Counted from the first letter of the stretch, positions 1 through 11,987 are shown. The stretch: 64,000 nucleotides of DNA from Lonicera japonica (GCA_021464415.1 CM038465.1:17515839-17579838), one strand, 5' to 3'. Notes: a model not told the origin generated them from the letters alone. A program made the numbers and translations.

Positions 1-1048
1 AATTAATCACTTGCCCTGACACCTTCTCATAGATTTTAAGACACTGCTGAACCATATAGCTCTCTTGAAGATTGGCCTTGAAAAAGATAAAATTGTCGTC
101 TGCAAAGAATAAGTGTGAGATTATATGCGCCTCTCTTGCTACCTTACACCCATGAATAAGCCCGTCTAAAACATACCCTTGCAATAAATTCGAGAAGCCT
201 TCTACACATAAGATGAAAAGATATGGACTTAATGAATTTCCTTGCCTAAGACCACGACCTGGAATGATTGGTCTAATCTCTACCCCATTCTGAATCACCG
301 TGTACTCAACTGACGACACACACATCATAATTAACTGCACCCAATTGTCATTTAACCCCAGCTTTACGAGCATTCGCTTGAGAAATTCCCATTCTATTCT
401 GTCATAGGCCTTAGACATATATAGTTTTAGCACCGCATACCCCTGCTTCCCTTTTCTAAGTCTCCTCAGGTAGTGACTTACCTTATAGGCCACCATCACA
501 CTATCAGAAATAAGTCGATTAGGAACAAACGCGCTTTGTGTTTCAGAAATCACCTCTGGTAGGAGAACTTTTAGTTTGTTGGCTAAGACTTTGGCAATAA
601 TTTTGTATATAACATTGCACAATGCTATAGGCCTAAGTTCCGACATCCTCTCCGGTCTCTTCACTTTAGGAATAAGAACGATGATCGTCTTATTGAAACC
701 TGTAGAGAGATGTTCTGATAAGGCAGTAAGGCAAGCTTCCGTAACTTGGGGCCCAACTATGTCTCAATGCTTCTGGAAAAAACCAGGATTAAAACCGTCC
801 GGTCCCGGTACTTTCTCCGGGTACATAAAGAATAAGGCCGCTTTAATGTCCTCTGCTGAAAAGGGCTCCATTAATAGCTGATTTTGGGCATCTGAAATCT
901 TTAGTTGAACATGCCTTAAAATTGCATCACAATCACAGCCTTGAGATACAAAGATATTACTAAAATATTGATAGATAATTTCCTGAACACCACTATTCCA
1001 GTCCTGCCATTGCCCCGAGTCATCTTTCTGTTTGGTAATCGTGTTCAT
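1..1048 (-). pseudogene. LINE ORF2 reverse transcriptase fragment
   Basis: Translation of the minus strand gives the non-LTR RT order: a PGPDGFNPGFFQ block, a PKVKRPE...RPIALCNVIYK block, KAYDRIEWEFL, GLRQGNSLSPYLF and the catalytic FFADD near 95-110. One in-frame TGA replaces the usual Trp just after the PGPDG block (near 765), so the frame is broken. The domain continues beyond base 1. In intact copies it copies LINE RNA into the nicked target. Confidence 0.85.
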
Positions 1049-1525
1049 CTTTCTTCTTTTGGAGGCAGCTTAGTGAAAAAATCGAGTGTTCTGATCCCCT
1101 TCTTTCAGCCAAAAACTTTTCGCCCGTTGCCGCCAAAATATCTACTGCTTATCTGGTAAATTACCCAACTTGGATTGGGCCTCTTCGAGTTCTGCTGTTC
1201 TAGTTGGGTCTCACGAACCTTTTAATTTATTGATAACATCTCTATATTGTTGTAATTCGTGGTTGAAATTTCTTCGCAAACAAGTACCCCATTGTTTCAG
1301 CTTAACCCCACAGTCTGCTAACTTACTTTGAATGCACTGAAAGTCGGAGTCAGCCCAAATAGCAGCTACTTTGTCTCTACACTCCGGCTCCTTCAGCCAA
1401 GTTGATTCAAACCAAAATCGATACGAAGGCCGGTAAGGCTAGTCTGCAATATCTAAGAAAAGGGTCGAATGGTCTGACGTCACCATCAAAAGGTTATACA
1501 CAGTAGCAGTAGAAAACAAAGATTG

Positions 1526-1873
1526 TCAGGAATGATCTGCAACAGCCCTATCGAGGCGCTCCTTTATCCAGTTAACAGAATTGGGACTTTTCTCCCATGT
1601 GAATGGATAGCCCGTCATGCCTAGATCATATAACCTGTTGGTACTTAATGCATTACGAAAACCTTCTATAAGAGCTGGAGTATGAATTCTTTGACCTCTC
1701 TTTTCAGATTGAAATAATAATTCATTGAAATCACCTATCACGCACCAAGGAAGAATTGATTTATCACGAAGCGAACACAGTAAAGCCCACAACTCATTCC
1801 TTCTGCTTCGCTCTGGGAATCCATAAAAACCCGTTAGCCTCCAAGGAAAAATACCTTCCAACTTTACTACCAC
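1526..1873 (-). pseudogene. LINE ORF2 endonuclease domain fragment
   Basis: This 115-codon open segment has the exonuclease-endonuclease-phosphatase look of plant L1 elements: a GFYG segment, then CVIGDFNELL (the Asp-Phe-Asn active-site block), then YPFTWEK and a KERLDRA block. In intact elements this domain nicks target DNA to prime reverse transcription. Here it is only a fragment, its N-terminal part is missing, and a stop separates it from the linker. Confidence 0.8.
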
Positions 1874-2999
1874 ATGTACATGGTTTTGAGAAAACCGTAT
1901 TACTAAATCATGTAATACATCGAATCCCTACAATTAATAATACATTATAAATAGCCATTTTAATAGTTTGGAAAAACCTTCATAAATGTAAATCCAAAAT
2001 CCTTCACATAATCAAGTAGTAATCAAGATTCGATCCATAATAATAAACTAACTCAATTTCCTTTATTATTCCAATATACAAACCAAAATAAATTCCCAAC
2101 TCCAGTTACTTTGGTAAGATTTCTTTATAAATATAAGTCTTACAACAAATGAAGAGAAAACCACATATCCCGAAATCCTCTTAAAGAGATGATATACCTC
2201 ATGAATCATAAATATTAAATTAATCATCATACATACACTCAAATAATAACATAATCATTTTGCATTAATAAAAGATATCTTATGAAGACAAAACTCATAT
2301 CACACAAATTCAAGTAAGTGTAAAGAATCATAACTCTAAATTTGGAGGAACTATAATTGTATGCTCAATAAATCCGAATATATTTCAAAATACCTCAAGA
2401 TCTTATGAATCTCATGACCCAACAATATTAACATCCATAAATATGAATAAGATAATTTCAAAATTTCTACGACATCCGAAACCATATTTTTGAATCCTGT
2501 CATTGATCACCCATAAATTTAATACAAAAATGCCATTTAATTAATGAAGGGAAATTACAACAACCTTATACCCTAATGCCAAAAAAATTTATGATTACTA
2601 CGGAAGTTCTTAACTTCAGTCAAGTAACCATTTTAATCCAGTGACCCCTTCATAGGACCAACTTTACCTTAGATATCATACTAAACCATTTATCATATCA
2701 TGAACTATAATCAGTCCCGACTTTATTGATTAAAACATCATATCTCCTAAGGTTCCAAAAGACTCACAAATGTAGGGATAAACAAGGTAAACCCGGGTCA
2801 TTTCTAGAGAATAATATTTTATATCCACAAAAATGCAATCCACTAATTGATATATCCAAAATGATTTCTCTCAATAATTTTCAAAACTCCATATTACAAC
2901 GATTTTCATAATTTTCATACTTAATCCAAATTTATAGTCTCGCATTACCATATAATATTGTCATCATCTAACCAACATCCTAAGTTACCCAGAAGTTTT

Positions 3000-3430
3000 C
3001 AACTATATATGAAAAGTACAAGTAAAATCATTTCAGTATACGACAAATTTCTTGTCTCCCTACCATGAGGTTTTTTCACAAGACATAACAAGTCACAATA
3101 ATTTATACAAGATATGATGAATACTTTGAAAGTTAAATCATTAGAAAAGATACATGTGGATTCCATCTGTTGATTCTTTATATCCCACCACAAGGAACAA
3201 CTATATTGCGTATGTCCCATTCTCCCATAGATTGAACACCTTACTTCTGGTGGTCTAATAAACAGCTGAGAATGAGCTTGACTTCTTGATACATGAAAAC
3301 TAGATAAAGTATACAGATCCTTCCTCTTCTCTACAGATGTTAATTTATGTTTTCTAAAAGTACATTCCTTCTTAAAATGCCCTAACTTTCTACATCCATA
3401 ACAAATTTTTGGTTTGCTAAAGTCACTACT
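3000..3430 (-). pseudogene. gag nucleocapsid remnant with zinc knuckles (element A)
   Basis: On the minus strand, 3367-3412 encodes a perfect CX2CX4HX4C knuckle (CYGCRKLGHFKKEC). About 130 bases further downstream in the same direction, near 3190-3235, is a second knuckle-like block in which the second Cys is Tyr. Such knuckles bind RNA in retroelement Gag nucleocapsids. The rest of gag lies beyond the element B insertion, where a further mutated knuckle is seen at about 16890-16925. No protease or RT follows, so this is a gag relic of a non-autonomous element. Confidence 0.7.
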
Positions 3431-3433
3431 AAA

Positions 3434-3438
3434 ACCTA
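3434..3438. repeat. Target-site duplication (left) of element B
   Basis: ACCTA directly precedes the 5' LTR of element B. After the 3' LTR the flank reads ACTTA (16841-16845), a one-base mismatch, consistent with an old 5-bp duplication. With one copy removed, the minus-strand gag reading frame continues in phase from 16846 to 3433. Confidence 0.7.
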
Positions 3439-6049
3439 TGTAATACCCCGTACTTTAATTTATTTTAAATTAAATTATATTAGCTTATTTATAATCATGT
3501 GAGTGATCGTTTGGTGATTCGGGTGGTCTGAATCGATTTCGAATGGTAAATAAGAAGTTTCAATTCTTCGCGATTCGTTAATTATAGCTAACTTTGAACT
3601 ATCGTAATTTCTCCGTTACTTATCCGACTAAGATTTCGTCCATTAAGGTGTCTAGTATTTGTACCATTCTACAACTTTTGTGTTTTGGCCGAAACCTAAT
3701 TCACACTCCGCGTTGGTTAAAACAGCATGCGAAGTAAGCGGGTTAGTAAATTCTAGTCATTCGGTAGTGCTTTGGCAGAGCACTGTCTTTGGTGAATTTT
3801 TGAAAAATATCTATCCATAATTTGAGAAAACTTTCTCTTAGGAAGTTGTAAATCTTTGAATTATCTTTCCGTGGACATAAAGATCACCTCAATCAGAGTT
3901 CTGAGCGAAAAGTTATGGGCAAAACAAAAATTGTGCTCCAAAGTCCCAAAGTTATAGCGCGGACCGATATAGCATTTTTGGCATACCGATTTTTGGGAAA
4001 ATAGAGCCCCACGGACCGGTATTGGGTATTTTTCATACCAGTCTGCTGGTTAACTATTCCCACCGACTTAAGCTCGTTTTGATGCCATTTTCACAACTTT
4101 TTCACCCCATATTGAGGGAAGCTTCTAGAGAACTCTAGTGAGGGATGAAAGCTCATATGTGAAGGTTTTTGGAGAGATTTCCACACCAAAATCATCCCGA
4201 TTCAAGATTAAAGCTCCAAATCATTCAAAGCATCATCTTCTTCACTCTTCATCGTTTTCCATCTTGGGATTTCTTTGAAAGGAGCATGGGTTATCATCCT
4301 TCTTTCTTCCTTTCGGCTTATAACCTCGAGATAGGGGTTTATATCTTTTCCAAACTTGATACTATGGTTTAAACTTGTGATTATCATTTCGATTGGGTTA
4401 TATTTGACTTGGATAACACACTATAGGTATGGAACCTATGTTTTATGGTTTATATGGTTTCAATACTTGAGATATGGTTTTGTTTTACTGATATTATCGA
4501 GTTTCAATCTTATTTGTTTTACAAAGATATGGCATGATCTATGAAACGAGGTTTTATGATTTACAAAGACTCAAATGTGATATTTGAGGTTATAGATGCC
4601 ACCTACACTTGATATTCTTGTATTGTTAAATCCTATGAAGTATCCCATGAATGTTTCAAACTTATAAGTTGATGAAAGTGAATTATGGTGGATTTACACA
4701 CACCATGGGTTAAGGGCTTGGACTTGTCGAAGTGTACATGGCATAAATTACTTCAAATGTTTGTAAAATGACATGAATGCATGTTTTGAAGCAAAGTATG
4801 CCATTTATACTTGATGTATTGTGCTAATTGAATTGTACAAGATATCCTTTGGATGTATGGATACTATATGTGATGAAATGGAGTTGTTAATGTTTTATAC
4901 ACATCAAGGGATAACTAGCGAGACTTGTTAAAGGGTATATGGTATAAGTTGCTTCATGTGTTTACTAAATAGCATGTTATGCATTATATCTGTGTTAACT
5001 AGAATCTTGGAGACCTTTCGGCAAGCTCGGATCATTCTTATGACCTGTCGTATAGGCGTATATCTCTTATCATTATGCCAGGAGCTTCTTATGATTATTA
5101 TATTGTTCTGGATGTGATATGATCATGTCATGGATCTGGTTATGATTCTCTTGTGACCCTTTGATGGTGAGGGATTGTGTATCTATCTGGTGCTTACCGG
5201 TATGAAAAATAAGTGGGGTCTAGTGCCCTTGGGTTGAAAATCACTAAACCTCCGGGGGCAGCAAAGCGTCGACTGTCTAAAGCCAACGGTGAGTAGCCTA
5301 AAAAGCTAGATAACGACAAGGCACTGATGATTATGTGATTGTGATATTATGGTTGGACTAGAGGTCCGATTCGGTTATGATCTTATGATATTATCCGAGG
5401 CCAATGGGCCAACTTATGATTATTGACGGATGATTCTATCGGGCGGTCAGGCCCTTGCTAAAGTTTGGCTCGATGTGGATATATATATATATTCTGGCTA
5501 TGTGGCTTAACGATTGACATAAGGGAGGTAACCTGCATATGCATAAGCACGTATAGTTTCATATGATAATGGTTTTAAACCGAAGCACTTGTTAAAGTAT
5601 GATTTGTTATTTAACTGTGAATTATGTTTTCAACATGTTATTCCCTATTTCCTCCCCTACTGAGTTGTGAGCTCACCCCTTTTTTGTAAAGCAAATACAG
5701 GTATACAGGAGACGAGTAATGTTAACGAGACGGCACAATCAGGAACGAAATAGAAGGCTCTGATACAATAATCATTTCTGCCATATATATGTTTTCACGG
5801 GAAGCCACAACTAGCCCAAAATGTTGTATATTGACTTCAACATAATTAGTTTGGTTTTGTACAACGGTTATATGCATGTGTAAGAATTATATTATTGTTC
5901 TTGCACTTCATAGCTAATAATACATGACATGCATATTACTTTGGTTCTTTTTCACATTAATACCCATTTTAGTCAATCTAAGATAGGTTAATAACCCTCC
6001 AGACCTTAATAATGGGTGTTATCCTGTCAATTAAAGCGAGAGTGTTACA
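3439..6049 (+). repeat. 5' LTR of element B
   Basis: A 2611-base LTR starting TGTAATACCCC and ending AGTGTTACA. It aligns end to end with 14201-16840, with shared blocks such as a small ORF-like stretch near 4169 that recurs at 14943. A short TA run near 5480 is expanded in the 3' copy (near 16260). No gene is encoded; short frames inside it are present in both copies only because the LTR is repeated. Confidence 0.88.
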
Positions 6050-6052
6050 AAT

Positions 6053-6064
6053 TGGTATCAGAGC
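6053..6064 (+). promoter_or_regulatory. Primer binding site (tRNA-Met initiator) of element B
   Basis: TGGTATCAGAGC begins three bases after the 5' LTR. It is the usual plant PBS complementary to the 3' end of initiator methionine tRNA and primes minus-strand cDNA synthesis. Confidence 0.9.
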
Positions 6065-7259
6065 ATAGGTTGACGAGTACTTGAGCTTGTTGAGGACATG
6101 TTATTCTGGTATCTATTAGTAATTGTGATATGTGTATTCCTGAGGTATTGTTTTATATCCTATAGCTTGAATTATGAGGATGGTTTTGTATCATAAATCT
6201 CATCTAGAGCTTGTTAGCCCATATGGTGTGGCAACTTATTTCTTCGCTGATTTCAATCGGTGCAGTTATTGATGGTTGTGTCTAGTGAATAGACCTATTC
6301 GAAGTTTTGATGTTAGGCATTTGCATTCTGGTCTTGAGGATTTGGTATCACATGATGCAAGTGTATCGCATGAAAATTCTTTTGTGTTTTTCTATGTTCC
6401 ATGTGAGAAACGTAGAATCATTATCTTAATAATAAGTTAACAGGTTTTAGTTTCATCACATCGTCCGCTCGTTATTTCCTAAGATCGTTTTGTTTGTCCT
6501 GCTTTTGGATTAGATTCTACCTCGTGTGATTTTGGTTAGTCTCATGAGAAGAGAAGACCATATGTAATTTAGAACAAAGGTCTAGTTTTCTCCAATAGAG
6601 ATTTTTGAAGTAACCTGACAGGTGGCACGGGAATTGGCCAAAATGATTAATCTTCTTAGAGTACGAAGAGGTAAGGATCTTATTAGTCATAAGTGATGAA
6701 TTAAGACAAATGATTGTTATATATGCCGGTAATAGGGTCAATCATCATAAAAGGGAGTGTCAATTCTTGTGGTTTACGGGAAAGGAAGATTTTTCCATAT
6801 GGTATATATTAATATCTATAAGGAAATGGTAAAGAGTCGCATAATTCACATACTTCATTCAGTTTTTAGGAATTAAAAAGTTAATTTCTTTCTTCACTGT
6901 CTCTCGAAACACTTGAGGTAAGATATTCAGTATGCGGGAGAGTATGAAATTCACAATATAGTTGTTTCTTCTTGTGGTGGATATAAAGAATCTACAGATA
7001 AATCTCGCAGGCATATTTTATAATGGTTTGCTCTTCATAAGTATATATATTGTATCTTATATGATATGCTTGTTGGTTATATCTTGTGAGAAATCTCATG
7101 ATAAAAAAACAAAGAAGTTTTTGATGTTTGTAATAATCTTAACTGTACTTTATAACACATGGCTTGAAACTTTTGGATAAATCGAGATGTTGGGTAGATG
7201 GCGATCATATTCTGTGGTAGTGTGAAACTAGTAATGTGGATCAAGTATGATCAATTATG
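6065..7259 (+). other. Element B interior, left part, no intact gene
   Basis: No convincing coding frame. The segment around 6900-7200 is homologous to the minus-strand gag knuckle region of element A (3230-2990), with the same run through a GTGGTGG-ATATAAAGAATC block, but the knuckle cysteines are no longer readable. It is therefore a decayed gag tail. Confidence 0.6.
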
Positions 7260-7264
7260 GAAAC

Positions 7265-7425
7265 TGTTGAGATTTGTATATTCTATTTATAACATGTATA
7301 TATTTAGGATATATTTAGAGAATCCTTATTAGAAGGAACTCCTTAATATACTAGGTCTCTCTCTTGTATATATATATTTTGTACCTTTCTACTCAATAAT
7401 ACAACATAATTCTCACATCTTCACA
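7265..7425 (+). repeat. 5' LTR of the copia element
   Basis: A 161-base LTR begins TGTTGAGATTTG and ends CTTCACA. A TATATATATA stretch near 7370 may be its TATA element. It matches 11988-12149 with only a few differences; the last dinucleotide CA has become TA in the 3' copy. Confidence 0.92.
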
Positions 7426-7437
7426 TGGTATCAGAGG
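7426..7437 (+). promoter_or_regulatory. Primer binding site of the copia element
   Basis: TGGTATCAGAGG directly abuts the 5' LTR and resembles the tRNA-Met primer site used by most plant copia elements. Confidence 0.88.
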
Positions 7438-7785
7438 ATTCGATCCTCATATAGTAATCAAACCCTAGCCACCTCACATAGTAACCAAACCCTAGCCGCT
7501 GTGTTTCTATCCCAGTGTGTAAACCCTAGCCGCTGTGTTTCTATCCTAGCGTGTAAACCCTAGCCGTCGCGTATTAAAAAAAAATTAGTGTTCATCCGAG
7601 CACTGTTCATCACGCTACTGTTCATCACGCTACTGTTCATCCGAGCTACTGTTCATCCGAGTTACTGTTCACGTTTTCAAATCCACTTTTTCCAGATCGT
7701 CTCTCTAAGATCTGTGTTCTAGCATATATCTAATATATTCCCAGCATTAGTTTGGTGGTATTTTGGTTTATACTATAAGACTCTA
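7438..7785 (+). repeat. Copia 5' untranslated region with short repeats
   Basis: Leader between PBS and first coding frame. It contains repeated AAACCCTAGCC(G/A) blocks (7462-7564) and four repeats of a CTGTTCATC(A/C) unit (about 7604-7670). A gag frame would normally start here or just downstream; instead the sequence enters the end of gag/protease at 7786, so most of gag is deleted. Confidence 0.6.
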
Positions 7786-8765
7786 ATGGGTACTCCAAGC
7801 GAAAAATCAATCCTCACGCTTTCGGTATTTACCACTAAATATGCTGAGTTACTGCAATTCCAAGAAAATAAGCGGTCCATCTCCAATGCTTATGTAAATC
7901 AAACTGGTAACCCTATTGCCTGTATCTCTCAATTATCATCTCTTGGATCTTGGGTTCTTGATTCTGGTGCTTCTAACCATATGTCTGGTAACAAGAATGT
8001 GTTCTCTTCTATTACTTATTCTGATTCATTGCTACTATTACCTTAGCCGATGGCTCTCAAACAAAAGTTAAAGGCATTGGACAAGCCAAACCCTTGCACA
8101 CCTTGTCTTTAAATTCTGTTCTTTTTGTGCATGGATGTCCTTTCAATTTGATTTCAGTTAGCAAATTAACCCAAACCTTGCCTTATTCTGTTACATTTGT
8201 TGCTAATTCGGTTCTTGTGCAGGAGCAGAGTACAGGAAAGTTAATTGGAGTAGGACATGAGTATCGTGGTCTATACTACATCACCCTACCATTAACCCCT
8301 GTAGCCTGTGTTGCTAATGATCCACCTGCACTCCTTCACCAGAGTTTAGGCCATCCCAACCTACAAAAACTACAAAAGATGGTGCCGAGTCTTTCTCGTG
8401 TGTCATCTTTAGAGTGTGAGTCTTGTCAGTTAGGAAAACACATTCGTAATTCTTTTCCCAGTCGTGTTAATAAACAAGCAGATTCACCTTTTTCTCTAGT
8501 TCATTTTGATGTATGGGATCCTAGTCGTGTCAAGACAACTTTGGGTTTTCAATATTTTGTCACTTTTGTTGATGATTTTTCCGGATGCACTTGGTTATTT
8601 TTAATGAAAAATCGTTCCGAGCTATTCTCCATTTTTCAAACATTTTGCTCAGAAATTAAAACCCAATTTGGCACCACTATTCGTACTTTCCGCAGTGATA
8701 ATGCACGAGAATATTTTTCTGCCCCCTTCCAATCTTTTATGACTTCTGATGGTGTCAAAATCTAG
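7786..8765 (+). pseudogene. copia protease and integrase N-terminal part
   Basis: 7786-8046 carries the aspartic protease core SWVLDSGASNHMSG (DSG catalytic triad). A frameshift near 8040-8050 moves the frame, and 8094-8765 continues with the pre-integrase region (LHQSLGHPNLQKL, an H...H...CxxC-type GAG-pre-integrase zinc block ending CESCQLGKH) and the start of the integrase core (HFDVWDPS, VDDFSG, RSDNAREY). The integrase frame stops at the nested solo LTR near 8747. The domain functions are Gag-Pol processing and cDNA integration. Confidence 0.88.
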
Positions 8766-9585
8766 AGATAGATAATTAACCAATAAATAAGTGAATATCG
8801 GTGAATAAAAAAATAAATGCGGCGCAATGATGAACACATGACTTTTTTTTAAGGTAGGTTCCCCCGGTAGCGCTTATGCTATTCCAGTGGTACGTCCTCC
8901 TTTTGTGTGTGCTTGCTTTGTATTAGCTCAAAGGCAATTAATTTGGAAGATAATACAAGCTACCAACTTCTCTCTCTCTATAATTTCCTTAATTCTATTT
9001 ATAAGTATAGAATTAGGATTACAAATATTTCAACAGAATAAATAATAAACTGTGTAGGATAGATAGTGTATAAAGGTTGTTGGTATTTTTTGGAGTATGA
9101 AAATAGAGAGTATAAGACCCTTCTATTTTTTGGGGTATGAAAATAGAGAGTATATGACTCTTCTATTTCTTCTCGAATTGGCTTGTATTTGTATTACCAA
9201 TGGCTTTATATCTTTTTAATGAGATGGATGAATCTTAGATAAGAAGAATTGTGTGTTTTTGGTGTGTTTTTAATGAATGAATGAAGGGGGTATTTATAGG
9301 TAAAATCTAGAATGGTAAAAAAGTAAATTTGATGAAGATGAGGGGCAAAAAGGTAATTTTACAAAGGTGAGTGGATGTAAGTGGAATTTGAGTGGAAGTT
9401 AATAGAGGCGAATGGAATTTGAGTGGAAGTTAATGGAGATGAGTGGAATTTGAGTGGAGTTGAGTGGGATTTTAGTGGAGGTAAAAATGAGATTTTACCG
9501 GGGGTAAAAATAGGATTTTACCGGAGGTAAAAAATGTTGAATTATCTTTGTAGGCCAATGGTAAAATTAGTATTTAACCCCATCA
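8747..9585 (-). mobile_element. Solo LTR inserted in copia integrase
   Basis: An 839-base insert interrupts integrase. Its ends are TGATGG and CCATCA (TG...CA), and the duplication ACTTC flanks it at 8742-8746 and 9586-9590. Removing it restores the expected integrase order of a DG(I/V) segment followed by HQSS-type residues. It has no coding content. Read on the minus strand, its middle (about 8990-8870) matches plus-strand 22370-22500, so it belongs to the LTR family of the gypsy remnant at 20-22.6 kb. It contains tandem AGTGGA-rich repeats near 9360-9480. Confidence 0.85.
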
Positions 9586-9591
9586 ACTTCT

Positions 9592-10403
9592 AAGGGCATA
9601 CTTCACCAATCTTCTTGTGCTCATACTCCTCAACAAAATGAAGTGGCTGAACGGAAAAATAGACACTTAATTGAAACTGCTCGTACTCTCCTTATTCACA
9701 ATCATGTTCCACAACATTTTTTGGGAGACGCAGTCCTCACCGCTTGCTATTTGATTAATAGGATGCCATCCTCAGTTTTAGAAAATCAGGTACCTCATTC
9801 TCTATTATTTCCCACCCAGCCTCTCTATTCTGTCCACCCCCGTGTCTTTGGCTGCACTTGTTTTATTCATGACCTCATTCCTGGGAAAGATAAGTTACAT
9901 GCCAAATCTCTCAAATGTATCTTTTTGGGATATTCTCGCTTACAAAAGGGTTATCTTTGTTTTTCCCCAGACTTTCAACGATACCTTGTTTCCGCAGCCA
10001 TCATCTTCTTGAGACAACACCCTTCTTTCCCTCTTCAGAGAGTGCTGCGTGTCATATTAATATTAGTGAGTCCCCATAATCAAACGCTAATCATATTCCA
10101 CAACTTGTGTGCTTTCCTGATCCTGTGGCTCCTGCTGCAACCTCGCCACCTCCTCTACTTACCTACCATCGCCGACCTCAATCTACATCCGTTAAGAACC
10201 CCACCACCGAACCTACTACTAAGACTATATCCAAGCCCATCCCCCCATCACCGGATCCACCGGCCTCATCTCCTACTCTAATTACGCCTCCGGTTTCGGC
10301 TCTTGACTTGGATCTTCCTATTGCCGAATGCAAAGGTATTCGTTCTACTCGTAACACTCATCCTATTTATAATTTTGTGAGTTATCATTGTTTATCTCCA
10401 TAA
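9592..10403 (+). pseudogene. copia integrase C-terminal part and linker
   Basis: Starts with the last catalytic block of the integrase core, CAHTPQQNEVAERKNRHL, in which the Glu is the third acidic residue of the DDE triad, then the DAVLTACYLINRMPSS block and the GCTCFIHD...KCIFLGYS chromatin-facing tail. A frameshift near 9990-10100 leads into a Pro-rich spacer in another frame (10107-10403) ending ...SYHCLSP, the usual segment before RT. Confidence 0.85.
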
Positions 10404-10424
10404 TATACTGCATTTGTATCATCT

Positions 10425-11207
10425 TTGTCTCCTGTTTCTATACCTAAAAATGTAGGAACCGCACTTTCTGATCCGGGTTGGCGTCAGACTATGGTTGATG
10501 AGATGTCAGCCTTGCATTCGAGTGGCACATGGGACCTTGTGCCTCTTCCTCCTGGTAAATCAACAGTGGGTTGTCGTTGGATTTACACTGTCAAAGTTGG
10601 GCCTGATGGAAATGTTGATCGTTTGAAAGCCCGATTAGTTGCAAAAGGGTATACCCAGATCCATAGGCTTGATTATGGTGATACATTCTCTCTGGTGGCT
10701 AAGATGTCTTATGTTCGTCTATTTCTCTCTATGGCAGCCATTCGTCACTGGCCTCTTTATCAATTGGATATCAAGAATGCTTTTCTGCATGGCGAATTAC
10801 ATGAAAAGGTTTATATGGAGCAACCGCCTGGGTTTGTTGCTCAGGGGGAGTCTAATTTAGTGTGTCGCCTTCGTCGTTCTCTTTATGGTCTAAAGCAATC
10901 CCCACGGGTGTGGTTTGGACGTTTTAGTTCGGTTGTCCTTCAGTTTGGTATGGCTCGTAGTGAGGCTGATCACTCTATCTTTTACTCCCATTCATCTTCT
11001 GACAAATGCATCTACTTGGTCGTTTATGTGGATGACATCGTTATTACGAGAAATGATCAAAAAGGCATACAAAAACTCAAGCAGCATCTATTTCACCATT
11101 TTCAGATTAAAGATCTGGGAAAACTCAAATATTTTTTGGGAATAGAAGTTGCTCAATCCCGACTGGGTTTCTTATCTCTCAGCGGAAGTATGCCTGAAAT
11201 ATCTTAG
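10425..11207 (+). pseudogene. copia reverse transcriptase
   Basis: A 260-codon frame with the plant copia RT order: WRQTMVDEMSALHSSGTWDLVPLP, CRWIYTVKVGPDG, KARLVAKGYTQ, QLDIKNAFLHGELHEKVYMEQPPGF, SLYGLKQSPRVWF and the catalytic YVDDIVIT near 11023-11046. The catalytic Asp residues are intact. It is disconnected from integrase by stops, and a short frame break at 11207-11219 separates it from RNase H. Confidence 0.92.
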
Positions 11208-11218
11208 AAGAAACTGGC

Positions 11219-11926
11219 ATGACAAATTGTAAACCGGTAGAGACTCCGATGGATCCAAATGTCAAACTCTTACCTATTCAGGGGGAGCCGTTATCAGACC
11301 CTAGTAAGTACCGGAGACTCGTTGGGAAACTCAACTACATCACCGTGACACGTCCTGATATCACATTCTTGATGAGTGTACTCAGTCAGTTCCTAAGTGC
11401 CCCGTGTGATATTCATTGGGAGGCAGCTGTTCGTATTTTAAAATACATAAAGAATGCACCAGGCAAAGGTCTTCTTTATGAAAGTAGAGGCCATACTGAG
11501 GTCGTTGGCTACTCTGATACTGATTGGGCAGGCTACCCACATGATAAACGTTCGACCAGTGGGTATTGTATCTTTGTTGGAGGAAATTTGGTCTCATGGA
11601 AAAGCAAGAGACAATCAGTTGTTTCTCTATCTACCGCTGAGGCGAAATATCGAGCAATGGCCAAAGCAACGTGTGAGCTGATTTGGATGAAACAATTATT
11701 ACAGGAGCTGAAGTTCTTAAAGATTCAACAAATGAAATTAATGTGCGATAACCAATCAGCTCTCCACATTGCCTCCAATCCAGTCTTTAATGAGAGGACT
11801 AAACATATCGAGATTGACTGCCACTTTATTAGAGAGAAAATTCTTTCAAGGGAGATAACGACGAGCTACGTGAAATCGAATGATCAACTAGCTGATATAT
11901 TTACAAGGTCTCTCAGTGGCCCTTGA
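11219..11926 (+). pseudogene. copia RNase H
   Basis: A 235-codon frame beginning within the RT thumb/connection (KPVETPMDPN, YRRLVGKLNYI, TRPDI) followed by the RNase H domain: GYSDTDWAGYPHDKRSTSGYCIF, VSWKSKRQ, STAEAKYRAMA and HIEIDCHFIREKI. The acidic residues of these blocks are present. It would degrade RNA in the RNA-DNA hybrid. The stop is followed by the purine tract and the 3' LTR. Confidence 0.92.
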
Positions 11927-11978
11927 GTCAATTACATTTGTAACAAGCTTGGAACCTACAACTTGTATGCTCCAGCTT

Positions 11979-11987
11979 GAGGGGGAG
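11979..11987 (+). promoter_or_regulatory. Polypurine tract of the copia element
   Basis: GAGGGGGAG immediately precedes the TGTTGAG start of the 3' LTR, the position of the plus-strand primer. Confidence 0.9.

Larger units (their letters stand above)
1..1900 (-). mobile_element. L1-type LINE, ORF2 region, truncated by window edge
   Basis: A decayed non-LTR retrotransposon reads right to left. An APE-type endonuclease segment lies near 1526-1873, a degenerate linker near 1050-1525 and a reverse transcriptase from about 1048 to the left edge. The domain order endonuclease then RT on the minus strand is that of plant L1 ORF2. No ORF1 is visible to the right, where the sequence becomes AT-rich interior of LTR element A, so the 5' end is probably truncated near 1880-1900. 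It carries stops and is not functional. Confidence 0.85.
1901..3438 (-). mobile_element. Left internal part of minus-strand LTR element A (non-autonomous)
   Basis: This AT-rich stretch is the interior of an old LTR retrotransposon read on the minus strand. Its right end carries gag zinc-knuckle remnants and the rest has no coding frame. It is visibly homologous, on the opposite strand, to the interior of element B at about 6900-7260 and 12155-12600, for example around GGTGATCAATGA. The other part of element A lies at 16841-19434, separated by the insertion of B. The 3' LTR of A is not visible; the L1 LINE occupies the left side. Confidence 0.7.

Noticed and set aside
1756..1950. Plus-strand frame over the LINE endonuclease
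   Set aside because: Antisense shadow of the minus-strand endonuclease domain.
4169..4372. 67-codon frame recurring at 14943-15146
   Set aside because: The repetition is explained by the two LTRs of element B, not by selection on a protein.
7462..7670. Short direct repeats that could suggest a CRISPR-like array
   Set aside because: The units abut without unique spacers and sit in a copia leader of a plant genome.
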